Assembly (NCBI GenBank): GCA_041648735.1
Contig: JBAZOO010000026.1
Location: 1 to 53,224 of the forward strand
Direction: 5' to 3'
DNA: 53,224 bases
Source of the DNA: JBAZOO01 sp041648735
GTDB lineage: Bacteria; Verrucomicrobiota; Lentisphaeria; Oligosphaerales; CAITYL01
Below, piece by piece: positions 33,801 through 41,410 of this stretch. The position numbers and the translations under genes are program-made. A model generated the notes under the pieces. It saw nothing but the letters and a program-made list of their open reading frames with translations, was not told the DNA's origin and searched no databases. Position 1 is the stretch's first letter; each line of letters opens with the position of its first letter.

Positions 33801-34887
33801 GGTTGAACAGGGACTGCATCAGCCCGCGGGCGCGCTCCTGTTCGAGGGTGGCGTCCGTGACATAGGGGGAAGAGGGATAGCGTTCGCGGATGCGGCCCAG
33901 GGCTTGGATCGCCTCTTCCAGCCGCTTCTCGGCGTCGCCGGCATCCTTGGCGCGGAGGGCCTTGGCCAGTTCCATCTGGGCCCGGCCGTGGTACAGCCAG
34001 ACCCCGGGCACGGGCGACATGTCGGCGCGGTCGGCCTTTTTCACGGCGCCGTCCACCGCCTTGAGCAGTGGGGCGGCATCCTGGATGGTCTTCAGGACCG
34101 CTTCGTAGTTCTTGGCCAGCCATTCGGCCCGGGCGAGTTCGATCACGGTGAAGCCGGTGAGGGCATCGGCGCCGCCGCTCAATTGCGCCTTGATCAGTTG
34201 GGCCTTGGCCTTCTTGAGGAGTTCGGCGTCCGCCTTGCCCCCCTTCTCCACGGCCTGGGCGATTTGGTCCAGGGCGAACTGCCCCTTCATGTAACCGACT
34301 TCCCGCCCCGGATCCACCTCCTTGGGCGCCGCTTCGGTCAGCAGGTCGAGCTGCCGGTTGGCCTCGGCCAGGTTCCCTTCCTGCTTCAGGACGGTGGCGT
34401 ATTGGATGACGGCGCGGCGGAACTCCTCCCAGTTGGCGGCGGTGATGTTGCCGCGGGCCTTGGCGAGATAGTCGGTGAGGGCCTGTTTGGCGGCGGCGAG
34501 GTTGCCGGTGCGCAGGGCGTTGTCCACCTCCAGCAGCCGGGCGGTGATGGCGAAGGGGCTGGTGGCGGGGATGCGGGCGAGGACGGCGGTGGCCTCGCCG
34601 CGCTTCTCCAGGCGGAAAAGGACGCGGGCCTGTTCCACCAGGATCTCGTCCCGCCGCTCCGGATACTTGGCGAGCATCTGCTGGATCTGCCGCTGGGCAT
34701 AGTCGAGCATCTGGATTTCCTGGAGCCCCTTGAGCAGCTTCAGGTCGAACTCATACTCGGCGAACGCCTGGGCGCGGGGGGTGGCGCCCAGGATGGCGGC
34801 GGCGGCGGCGAGCGTGCCCAGCAGCCGGCCGGCGGGCGTCCAGGCGGCAGGTGCTCTCCGCCGCGGCATCGGGTTCGCTGCCATCAT
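30865..34887 (-). CDS. Giant secreted TPR/coiled-coil protein
   Basis: A 1340-residue exported protein. A signal peptide (about 1-41, hydrophobic LLGTLAAAAAILGATPRAQA) is followed by a long array of TPR-like helical repeats (about 45-700), a charged coiled coil (about 720-1020, dense in Glu, Arg, Ala heptads) and a second TPR array to the C-terminus (motifs such as KEYDESSRLLVELGSRHADS and NLAKTLDAYNAILA). No enzymatic motif is visible. The double ATG at 34887/34884 lies 7 bases after AGGAG. It heads the operon with the small TPR protein, ExbB, two ExbDs and the toroid protein, and is probably their periplasmic scaffold. The gene follows a tRNA on the same strand. Confidence 0.83.
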   Translation of the reverse strand: MMAANPMPRRRAPAAWTPAGRLLGTLAAAAAILGATPRAQAFAEYEFDLKLLKGLQEIQMLDYAQRQIQQMLAKYPERRDEILVEQARVLFRLEKRGEATAVLARIPATSPFAITARLLEVDNALRTGNLAAAKQALTDYLAKARGNITAANWEEFRRAVIQYATVLKQEGNLAEANRQLDLLTEAAPKEVDPGREVGYMKGQFALDQIAQAVEKGGKADAELLKKAKAQLIKAQLSGGADALTGFTVIELARAEWLAKNYEAVLKTIQDAAPLLKAVDGAVKKADRADMSPVPGVWLYHGRAQMELAKALRAKDAGDAEKRLEEAIQALGRIRERYPSSPYVTDATLEQERARGLMQSLFNRTIGAPAEAGLMGEGAAQGRLREGDQLLKAKKPVEAAAYLAVVREVARRSPSLPQALAGLIESYVAANKTLLAQAAASYLREVSPADDEFVERSLLRLGGLLYNAARDLKDREAREAALAEAMIAWQQFVDYAPKNPRAAEIAFHIAENEYRRGSELAGIAKAMKEGAEKEAVKARARAAYESSIPKYRQVLERFPASDRATRASYKLGWAHYSADQPKPAAAAFLKYVEAETNPKFAKDRMEAKFRAAEQLMAANETEAALRHFHELLDWLKPEALAGHGLEPKSEIVPRLREDATSFLGWTWDRQADAIRPQLEALEGRISQLEEEDRTAAERRTQIQATVATLAADLAKATAEWADRERELTTDTSAAEREKLIEEETRGKTGADLAAARQIAEETARRMVATASKSARDGIAPEKESLRERIEMLRDSRPALERRGQELQAEIKRLGDALALKEPALRTNTSQLETAEQALRQATAAVTAAETAVTRLTADFEKAKAEGGATRAAAARALTQAEARLADARKELERRQMAAEGGHLEKLRTTAAALAAEVAALRTERASVQAEAEVAQLELQLLDAHLDRATNGLKRCDAAAAFLASGSLPDLFAAAPYKAAAAAEVAAGKKELGLLTALADLRRQRLQAEVAVAATAAAARQEALAQLRAQRQPLAKASEAARREAAKALKAYLAAYPQGRYVPESLLRISMILQDFKEYDESSRLLVELGSRHADSRAAKQAFFLMGRSQVETGEPAKAAEAFAKVLATAADQPLYVLDYIAGKMLSVNPRIAAQAAVAALNRRHNPQHPDQAAAARLADRLAVLAAEATLADTANPTRAADALKLLETLLREKPNTGYFFETQFLMAKGWQEQGNLAKTLDAYNAILARSFDNPPLTTRAQLEKATALVRLGGGDPEKTKMAAALYHMVMLGDAANPATRPYLEQAARDSLQLYKRLNDLAGQERIRKRYRELFPNGKPLD

Positions 34888-34930
34888 TTCGTCACTCCTG
34901 CTTGATCGGCTGGAACGAGGAGGAAAAAGA

Positions 34931-35009
<79 letters not shown>

Positions 35010-35060
35010 AGTGCACACTTCGATTGCCGCGGCAACCATGCTGTTGCACAAACGGTTCAT

Positions 35061-35088
35061 ACTATAGCCATCCTTCCTTGGCCGGCAA
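35061..35088 (-). promoter_or_regulatory. Predicted sigma-70 promoter of tRNA-Pro and the downstream TPR/Exb operon
   Basis: On the minus strand TTGCCG and TATAGT are separated by 16 bases, about 50 bases before the tRNA. A perfect 12-base palindrome, TTGCCGCGGCAA (35024-35035), lies between the promoter and the tRNA. Confidence 0.55.
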
Positions 35089-35111
35089 GCGGGCGGGATC
35101 CATTTTTTTGC

Positions 35112-36380
35112 TCAGCCGCCGATCTGTTCCATGATTTTGATGAGGGGCAGGAAGAGGGCGATGACGATGCCACCGACCACCACGGCGAGGAAAATGATCA
35201 TGAACGGCTCGATCAGGGAGGTCAGCGCCTCCACGGCGCGGTCCACCTCCTCCTCATAGATGCTGGCGACGCGGTTGAGCATTTCCGGGAGCTGGCCGGT
35301 CTCCTCGCCGACCTCCACCATCGAGACCACCATCCCCGGGAAGACGCCGCTGGCGTCCATCGGCTTGCTGATGGTCTCCCCTTCCTTCACCGAGTCGTGG
35401 ACGGTTTGGACGGCGCGGGAGACGAGTTCGTTGCCGACCGTGTCCTTGACGATCTGCAGCGCCTGGAGGACCGGCACGCCCGATTGCATCAGGGTGCCCT
35501 GGGTGCGGCAGAAGCGGGCCACCGAGGAGCGGACCACGAGCTGGTTGAAGGGGGGCATCTTCAGGGCCATGAGGTCGAAGTAGTAGCCACCCACCTTGGT
35601 CTTGAGCAGCAGTTTGATGATGATGACGAGAACAGCCACGATGCCCGCGAAGAGCAGGAACTGCTCCTTGATGAAATTGCTGATGGCGATCACCATCAGG
35701 GTGAGGCCCGGCAGCGGCTCGCCCGGCAGCATTTCGGCGAAGATGTCCTTGAACTTGGGCACGATGAAGTACATCAGGCCGCCGGTGATCAGCAGGGCGA
35801 TGGTGAGCACCACCGTCGGGTAGACCATGGCCGACTTGACCTTGCCGGCGACGCGCTGCGCCTTTTCCATGAACTCGGCGAGGCGGTTGAGCACCCCTTC
35901 CAGCGACCCGGAGGCTTCGCCGGCGCGGACCATGTTGACGAAGAGCTTGTTGAACGACTTGGGATGCCCCATCAGCGCCTCGGTGAAGGTGCTGCCGCCT
36001 TCGACCGAGTTGGCCAGATCCCCCATGATCTGGCGGACGGGGGGTTCGCGCTTGGCCTGCCGTTCCAGGGTGCGGAGGGCGCGGACCAGCGGCAGGCCGG
36101 CGTCCAGCAGGGTGGCGAGCTGGCGGGTGATGGTGGTGAGCTGCTTGCGCTTGAGCACCGGGGTGCCGAAGGAGAAGCTGGCCGCCTTCCGGCCCGTGGA
36201 GATGCGGGTGCCGGTCGGCCGGGCGGCCGGGCGGCCACCCTTGATTTCGGTGACGCTGGTGGGGAAGAGCCCCATCTGCTTGAGCCTGGCGGAGGCCTCC
36301 TGCTCGCTGTCGGCCTCGAGGCGGCCGCGCTGTTCCTTGCCCTGGCCGTCCATCGCGGTGTAGACAAACTTCATGGCCAT
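35112..36380 (-). CDS. Type II secretion/type IV pilus inner-membrane platform protein (GspF/PilC)
   Basis: A 422-residue polytopic protein that forms the rotating platform between the assembly ATPase and the pilin/pseudopilin fibre. Two T2SSF domains are visible: the first around LTTITRQLATLLDAGLPLVRAL and the second around SSVARFCRTQGTLMQSGVPVLQAL, each ending in hydrophobic segments (about 180-270 and 385-415). The N-terminal cytoplasmic part (1-95) is typical of PilC. AGGAG precedes the ATG. It is the last gene of the motor operon, after pilT. Confidence 0.95.
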   Translation of the reverse strand: MAMKFVYTAMDGQGKEQRGRLEADSEQEASARLKQMGLFPTSVTEIKGGRPAARPTGTRISTGRKAASFSFGTPVLKRKQLTTITRQLATLLDAGLPLVRALRTLERQAKREPPVRQIMGDLANSVEGGSTFTEALMGHPKSFNKLFVNMVRAGEASGSLEGVLNRLAEFMEKAQRVAGKVKSAMVYPTVVLTIALLITGGLMYFIVPKFKDIFAEMLPGEPLPGLTLMVIAISNFIKEQFLLFAGIVAVLVIIIKLLLKTKVGGYYFDLMALKMPPFNQLVVRSSVARFCRTQGTLMQSGVPVLQALQIVKDTVGNELVSRAVQTVHDSVKEGETISKPMDASGVFPGMVVSMVEVGEETGQLPEMLNRVASIYEEEVDRAVEALTSLIEPFMIIFLAVVVGGIVIALFLPLIKIMEQIGG

Positions 36381-36421
36381 CGGTGTCGCTCCTGCGGCTG
36401 GCGGCCGCCTGGGGTTTGCGG

Positions 36422-37498
36422 TTAGCGGCGGGGCTTGCCCGCCTGGAGTTTCTGGACGACGCTGTCGGCATCCTTGCAGATGGTGACCAGTTCGCCATAG
36501 GCGATCTTGCCCCCCTCGTACAGGGCCATGAGGTGGGCGTCAAGGGTGTTCATCCCCCATTTGGCGCCGGTCTGGATGTCGGAGGTGATGCGGAAGGTCT
36601 TGTTCTCGCGGATCAGCGCCTGGATCGAGGGGGTGGTGATCATGATCTCGAAGGCGGCGATCCGCCCCGGCTTGTCGGCGCGCGGGAGCAGCACTTGGGA
36701 GATCACGCAGATCAGGGAGGCGGCGAGCTGGGCGCGGATCTGCTCCTGCTGGTTGGTCGGGAAGGCGTCGACGATGCGGTCGACGGTTTCGGCGGCGCCG
36801 GTGGTGTGGAGGGTGCCGAAGACCAGATGGCCGGTTTCGGCGGCGGTGACCGCGGCGCCGATGGTCTCGAGGTCGCGCATTTCCCCGACCAGGATCACGT
36901 CGGGATCCTGGCGCAGGGCGCGGCGCAGGGCTTCGGCGAAGGAGGGGACGTCGACGCCGATTTCGCGCTGGGTGATGATCGAGTTCCGGTGCTCGTGGTA
37001 GAACTCGATCGGATCCTCGACGGTGATGATGTGGCAGTCGCGCTCGGTGTTGATGACATCGATCATGGAGGCGAGGGTGGTGGACTTGCCGGAGCCGGTG
37101 GGGCCGGTCACCAGCACCAGGCCGCGGGGGCGGAAGAGGATGTCCTTGATCGCCGCCGGCAGCCCGATCTGCTCCAGGGTCATGAGGGTGCGCGGGATGC
37201 AGCGCAGCACCGCCCCGAAGGCGCCTTTCTGGCGGAAGCAGCTCACGCGGAAGCGCGCCTTGGTGCCGAAGGCGAAGCCGAAGTCGACGCTGCCGACTTC
37301 GCGCAGCTTCTGCTGGTTGGTCTCCGAGGTGATGGACTTCATCAGCCGCTCGGTGTCGTCCGGGGTGAGGGGCGGCACTTCCAGGGGGTGCAGTCCGCCA
37401 TGGATGCGGAGGATGGGGGAGGAGCCCACCGGGAGGTGCAGGTCGCTTGCCCCTTCATCGACCACGAGCTGGAGGAGGTCGGACATTTCAATGGCCAT
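36422..37498 (-). CDS. pilT: Type IV pilus retraction ATPase PilT
   Basis: A 358-residue hexameric ATPase that retracts type IV pili (twitching, DNA uptake). The Walker A motif GPTGSGKSTTLASM, Asp box ITVEDPIEF, Walker B DVILVGEMRDLETI and His box TGHLVFGTLHTTGAAET are intact. MSDLLQLVVDEGASDLHLPVG is the typical PilT start, and the length fits PilT rather than PilB. The AIRAGK-like C-terminal motif is replaced by a divergent tail ending LQAGKPRR. GAGGA precedes the ATG. It is flanked by two PilB/GspE-type ATPases upstream and gspF downstream. Confidence 0.95.
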   Translation of the reverse strand: MAIEMSDLLQLVVDEGASDLHLPVGSSPILRIHGGLHPLEVPPLTPDDTERLMKSITSETNQQKLREVGSVDFGFAFGTKARFRVSCFRQKGAFGAVLRCIPRTLMTLEQIGLPAAIKDILFRPRGLVLVTGPTGSGKSTTLASMIDVINTERDCHIITVEDPIEFYHEHRNSIITQREIGVDVPSFAEALRRALRQDPDVILVGEMRDLETIGAAVTAAETGHLVFGTLHTTGAAETVDRIVDAFPTNQQEQIRAQLAASLICVISQVLLPRADKPGRIAAFEIMITTPSIQALIRENKTFRITSDIQTGAKWGMNTLDAHLMALYEGGKIAYGELVTICKDADSVVQKLQAGKPRR

Positions 37499-37543
37499 GG
37501 GTGATTCCTCAAGTGGGCGGTTGTCGTGCCTGGGGGGGTGGGG

Positions 37544-39244
37544 TCAGGTGTATTTCAGGATCTCCTCGGCCGTCGTCACCCCGTCGAGGATGAAGCGGAT
37601 GCCGCACTGGCGCAGGCTCTGCATCCCCTCCTCCATCGCCTTTTCGCGGATGGCGTTGGTGGGGAGGCGGCGGTTGATCAGCTCCTGGACGGCGGTGCTG
37701 ATCCGGAGCAGCTCGTAGATGGCGACGCGGCCGCGGTAGCCGATGTTGTTGCACTCGGGGCAGCCCTTGCCGTAGTAGAACGGCTTGCCGCCGATCTCGT
37801 CGCGGCTGATCCCGAGCAGCTTGATCTCCTTCTCCTCGGGCTGGTAGGCCGTGCGGCAGGCCCGGCAGACCCGGCGGACCAGCCGCTGGCCGAGCACGCC
37901 GACGAGGGTGGAGCTGATGAGGAACGGCTCGACCCCCATGTCGATCAGGCGGGTGACGGCGCCGGGGGCGTCGTTGGTGTGGAGGGTGGAGAGGACGAGG
38001 TGGCCGGTGAGGGAGGCCTGGATCGCGATCTGCGCCGTGTCCAGGTCGCGGATCTCCCCGACCATGATCCGGTCCGGATCCTGGCGGAGGAAGGCGCGCA
38101 GGGCGCGGGGGAAGGTCATGCCGATGTTGTAGTTGACCGGCACCTGGATGATCCCCTCCAGGTCGTACTCGACCGGATCCTCGGCGGTGAGCAGCTTGTC
38201 CTCCAGGGTGTTGATTTCCCGGAGGCAGGAGTAGAGGGTGGTGGTCTTGCCGGAGCCGGTCGGGCCGGTGACGATCATGATCCCGTTGGGGCGGTGGATG
38301 ATCTCGCGGATCTCCTTGAGCGTGCGCTGGTCAATGCCGAGGCTGTCGAGGTTGAGGTTGACCACGCTGCGGTCGAGGACGCGCAGCACCACCGACTCGC
38401 CGTATTGGGTGGGGAGGGTGGAGACGCGCAGGTCGATCGGCTTGCCGGAGATGCGCAGCTCGATGCGGCCGTCCTGGGGGATGCGGCGTTCGGCGATGTT
38501 GAGGTTGCTGAGCACCTTGATGCGGCTGATGACCGGCAGCGCCAGGTGTTTGGGGGGCGGTGCCATCTCGTAGAGCGCGCCATCAATGCGGTAGCGGATC
38601 TTGAACTCGTCGGCGAACGGCTCGAAATGGATGTCGCTCGCCTGGTCCTTGATGGCCTGGTAGAGGATGACGTCGACAAAGCGGACGATCGGGGCGTTGG
38701 AGGCCATCGCCGCCAGCGCCTTCTCGTCCTCAAGGGTGGTGTCGCCGATCTCCGTTTCCTTGATCTGCTCAAGCACGTCCTTGACCGAGTCGGCGCTGGC
38801 CGGGTAGAAGTGGTCGAGGGCATCGTCAATCTCGGAGGCGCGGGCGACCAGCACCCGGCATTCTTGCCCCAGGACGAAATGCAGCTCGTCCACCATCCGG
38901 TAGTTGAGCGGATCCTTGGCGGCGACGTAGAGCACGCCATCCTCCTGGCGCACCGGGATGATCCCGTACATGCGGGCGATGGCGGTGGTCACCTTCTCGA
39001 TCAGCGGCCGCGGGATGTTCATCTCGCGCAGCGAGACCACCTCGGCGCCGAGGTTCTGGGCGACGAGCTGGAGGAGATCCTCCTCCTTGATGATGTCATA
39101 GTTGTAGATGATGGTGGCGAACGCCTTGCCGGTGCGTTCGTGCTCGGCCCAGACCTCCTCGAGCTGCTCCTGGGTCGCCACCCCGGCGTCCAGCAGGATG
39201 TGCCAGAGCGCGCTGGTGTCTGCATCCAATTCCAATGTGGGCAT
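37544..39244 (-). CDS. Type II secretion/type IV pilus extension ATPase (GspE/PilB), second
   Basis: A 566-residue extension ATPase. An N-terminal MshEN-type domain (about 10-150) precedes the core with Walker A GPTGSGKTTTLYSC, Asp box LTAEDPVEYDLEG, Walker B DRIMVGEIRDLDTA and His box TGHLVLSTLHTNDAPGA. The zinc-binding tetracysteine region is complete (CRACRTAY ... GCPECNNIGYRG). It powers pilus or pseudopilus polymerisation. No ribosome site precedes the ATG; translation may be coupled to the gene 35 bases upstream. Two ATPases of this type in one operon may serve different fibres. Confidence 0.95.
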   Translation of the reverse strand: MPTLELDADTSALWHILLDAGVATQEQLEEVWAEHERTGKAFATIIYNYDIIKEEDLLQLVAQNLGAEVVSLREMNIPRPLIEKVTTAIARMYGIIPVRQEDGVLYVAAKDPLNYRMVDELHFVLGQECRVLVARASEIDDALDHFYPASADSVKDVLEQIKETEIGDTTLEDEKALAAMASNAPIVRFVDVILYQAIKDQASDIHFEPFADEFKIRYRIDGALYEMAPPPKHLALPVISRIKVLSNLNIAERRIPQDGRIELRISGKPIDLRVSTLPTQYGESVVLRVLDRSVVNLNLDSLGIDQRTLKEIREIIHRPNGIMIVTGPTGSGKTTTLYSCLREINTLEDKLLTAEDPVEYDLEGIIQVPVNYNIGMTFPRALRAFLRQDPDRIMVGEIRDLDTAQIAIQASLTGHLVLSTLHTNDAPGAVTRLIDMGVEPFLISSTLVGVLGQRLVRRVCRACRTAYQPEEKEIKLLGISRDEIGGKPFYYGKGCPECNNIGYRGRVAIYELLRISTAVQELINRRLPTNAIREKAMEEGMQSLRQCGIRFILDGVTTAEEILKYT

Positions 39245-39279
39245 GGGTCAACGCCTTATTGCTTGCCTGCGCTTCCGCT

Positions 39280-40989
39280 TCAGTCGGCGACGTCCGCCGC
39301 CGTCACCCGGATCACTTCCTCGAGCGTGGTGAGGCCGGCGCCGGCCTTGCGCAGCCCGTCCTCGCGCAGGGTACGCATCCCGGCGGCGCGCGCCTTCTCG
39401 CGGATCGCGCCCGAGGTCGCCCGGTTGTAGATGAGGTCCAGGATCCCTTCGTTGAGGATGAAAAGCTCGTAGATGCCCATGCGGCCGCGGTAGCCACGGC
39501 TGGCGCAGTCGGGGCAGCCGGCGCCGTGCTTGAGTTCCATCCCCTTGAAATAGTCGGGGGCGAGGTGGAGCGCCTCCGCCTCCGCCGCCGTCACTTGGTA
39601 GGGCTTGGCGCACTTCTGGCAGATCCGGCGGACGAGGCGCTGGGCCATGACCGCCCGCAGCGCGGAGGCCACCAGGAACTCCTTCACCCCCATGTCGATC
39701 AGGCGGGGGATGGCCGAGGGGGCGTCATTGGTGTGCAGCGTGCTGAACACCAGGTGGCCGGTGAGCGCCGCGTTGATCGCGATCTCGCCCGCCTCCATGT
39801 CGCGGATCTCGCCGACCATGATCACGTTCGGCGCCTGGCGCAGCATGGCGCGCAGGGCGTTGGCGAAGGTCATGCCGATCTCGTTGTTGACCTGGCACTG
39901 GTTGACCCCCGAGAGCTCGTACTCCACCGGATCCTCGGCGGTGATGATCTTGCGGGTGGGCTTGTTCAGGGTGTTGAGGAAGGCGTAGAGCGAGGTGGTC
40001 TTGCCGGAGCCGGTGGGGCCGGTGACCAGGAAGATGCCGTCGGGGAAATTGATGATCTTGTCGATCGTCTGCTGGTCGTCGGCGAAGAACCCCAGCTCGG
40101 GGATGCCCAACTGGATGCTGCTCTTGTCCAGGATGCGCATGACGATCGATTCACCATGGGTCGTCGGCAGGCAGCTCACGCGCAGGTCCAGATCCTTGCC
40201 CATGGCGCTGATCTGGATGCGGCCGTCCTGCGGCACCCGGTGCTCGGAGATGTCCATCCGGGCCATGATCTTCAGGCGGCTGATGATGTTGTTCTGCAAA
40301 TACTTGGGCGGGTTCTCCACCTCCCGCAGCAGGCCGTCGATGCGGTAGCGGACGCGGAAGCGCTTCTCCAGCGGCTCCAAGTGGATGTCGGAGGCGCGGT
40401 TGCGGTAGGCCTCGAAGATGATCAGCGACACCAGGCGGATGATCGGCGCGTCATCCTCGCTCAGCCGCCCCGCCTCCTCATCCTCGGCCGCCGTCTCCGC
40501 CACCGTGACCGTCCCCTCGGTCATGTCCTGGAGGAACGATTCCACGCTTTCCTGGACCGTGCCGTAGCAGTGGGCCAGGGCTTCCTTGATCTGCTTGCGG
40601 GAGACGATCACCCCTTCGACGTCCGCCTTGAGGATGAAGCGCAGCGAGTCCAACGTCTCCACGTCGGTCGGATCCGACAGGGCCACCGTCAAGGTCGCCC
40701 CGTTCTTCATCACCGGCACGACCTTGTAGCGGCGGGCAATGTCGGGGGGGATGGCGGCAACGGCGTCGGCCGGGATTTTGTAGTTGGTGAGGTCGAAGCA
40801 CTCCATGCCGTATTCGGCCGCCAGCAGCATCATCACGTTCTCTTCGGCCAGGAAGCCGAGGGAGACAATGGTCTCCAGGATCGGCTCCCCGCCCTGCTCG
40901 GCCTTCGCCCGGGCCTCGTCCGCCTGTTCCTGCGTCAGCAGGCCCCTGGCGATCAGCAGATCGACCAACAGTTCGTCATTCCCGGCCAC
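39280..40989 (-). CDS. Type II secretion/type IV pilus extension ATPase (GspE/PilB), first; GTG start
   Basis: A 569-residue extension ATPase, first gene of the operon. It carries an MshEN-type N-terminal domain and the full core: GPTGSGKTTSLYAF (Walker A), ITAEDPVEYELSG, NVIMVGEIRDMEAG (Walker B), TGHLVFSTLHTNDAPSA and the tetracysteine CQKC/CPDC region. The start is GTG at 40989, preceded by GGGAG; this gives MAGNDELLVDLLIARG, the usual PilB-like beginning. It is similar in domain order to the next gene but clearly diverged, so the pair is an old duplication. Confidence 0.95.
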   Translation of the reverse strand: MAGNDELLVDLLIARGLLTQEQADEARAKAEQGGEPILETIVSLGFLAEENVMMLLAAEYGMECFDLTNYKIPADAVAAIPPDIARRYKVVPVMKNGATLTVALSDPTDVETLDSLRFILKADVEGVIVSRKQIKEALAHCYGTVQESVESFLQDMTEGTVTVAETAAEDEEAGRLSEDDAPIIRLVSLIIFEAYRNRASDIHLEPLEKRFRVRYRIDGLLREVENPPKYLQNNIISRLKIMARMDISEHRVPQDGRIQISAMGKDLDLRVSCLPTTHGESIVMRILDKSSIQLGIPELGFFADDQQTIDKIINFPDGIFLVTGPTGSGKTTSLYAFLNTLNKPTRKIITAEDPVEYELSGVNQCQVNNEIGMTFANALRAMLRQAPNVIMVGEIRDMEAGEIAINAALTGHLVFSTLHTNDAPSAIPRLIDMGVKEFLVASALRAVMAQRLVRRICQKCAKPYQVTAAEAEALHLAPDYFKGMELKHGAGCPDCASRGYRGRMGIYELFILNEGILDLIYNRATSGAIREKARAAGMRTLREDGLRKAGAGLTTLEEVIRVTAADVAD

Positions 40990-41410
40990 GGATCATCTCC
41001 CGTATTGAAACTCGCGGTGGCACCGTTCCTGGACTCGAAGCTTCGCCTTGCCCCTTCGCCGCGCCCCCTGGCCACCCGGGCGAAACCGGCACGTTGTTAT
41101 ATAATCGTTTGGAACCGGCCTGTCAAAGCGGACCGCCCCGGCAAAATCACGTCAGGACCTGCCAACAACGCCCGGGCCACCCTTTTCCCCAATCCCCAGG
41201 CATCCCCTGGGCCGCCCCTCGCCCCCGAAAGCGAAATCGGGATCGGGTGGGGGGAGCCCGCTTGGGGACGGCAGCGCTTGGGGACAGGCATCGCTTGGGG
41301 ACGGGAGAAAGGGCGCCGTGCCGTCCGCCGGCGGGCATTGCGCAGGAATGGCGCTATAGTAGTCAAAAATGAGCAACATTGCGCAGAGACCCCAACCCCC
41401 GGAGCGCCGG
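40990..41410. other. Divergent promoter region with GCTTGGGGAC tandem repeats
   Basis: About 420 bases between the leftward pilus operon and the rightward aldolase gene; no gene is supported. Besides the pilus promoter (separate entry), it holds three imperfect tandem copies of a GCTTGGGGACGGGCA-like unit (about 41263-41306). A related TTGGGGACAGGC occurs at 48044-48055. A TATAGT at 41355-41360 could be the -10 of the aldolase gene, but no good -35 lies upstream of it. Confidence 0.5.
41098..41126 (-). promoter_or_regulatory. Strong predicted promoter of the pilus motor operon
   Basis: On the minus strand a perfect TTGACA (41126-41121) and TATATA (41103-41098) are spaced by the optimal 17 bases, about 110 bases before the GTG start of the first ATPase. 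It is the closest match to the sigma-70 consensus in the window. Confidence 0.7.

Noticed and set aside
31720..34905. A 1061-codon rightward frame opposite the giant TPR gene
   Set aside because: Antisense shadow. The minus-strand frame has a signal peptide, TPR periodicity and a ribosome site; this one is Gly/Leu-biased low-complexity.
41097..41366. An 89-codon leftward frame in the pilus/aldolase intergenic region
   Set aside because: It overlaps the consensus pilus promoter and the tandem repeats, has no ribosome site and gives a low-complexity Arg/Pro/Gly product.
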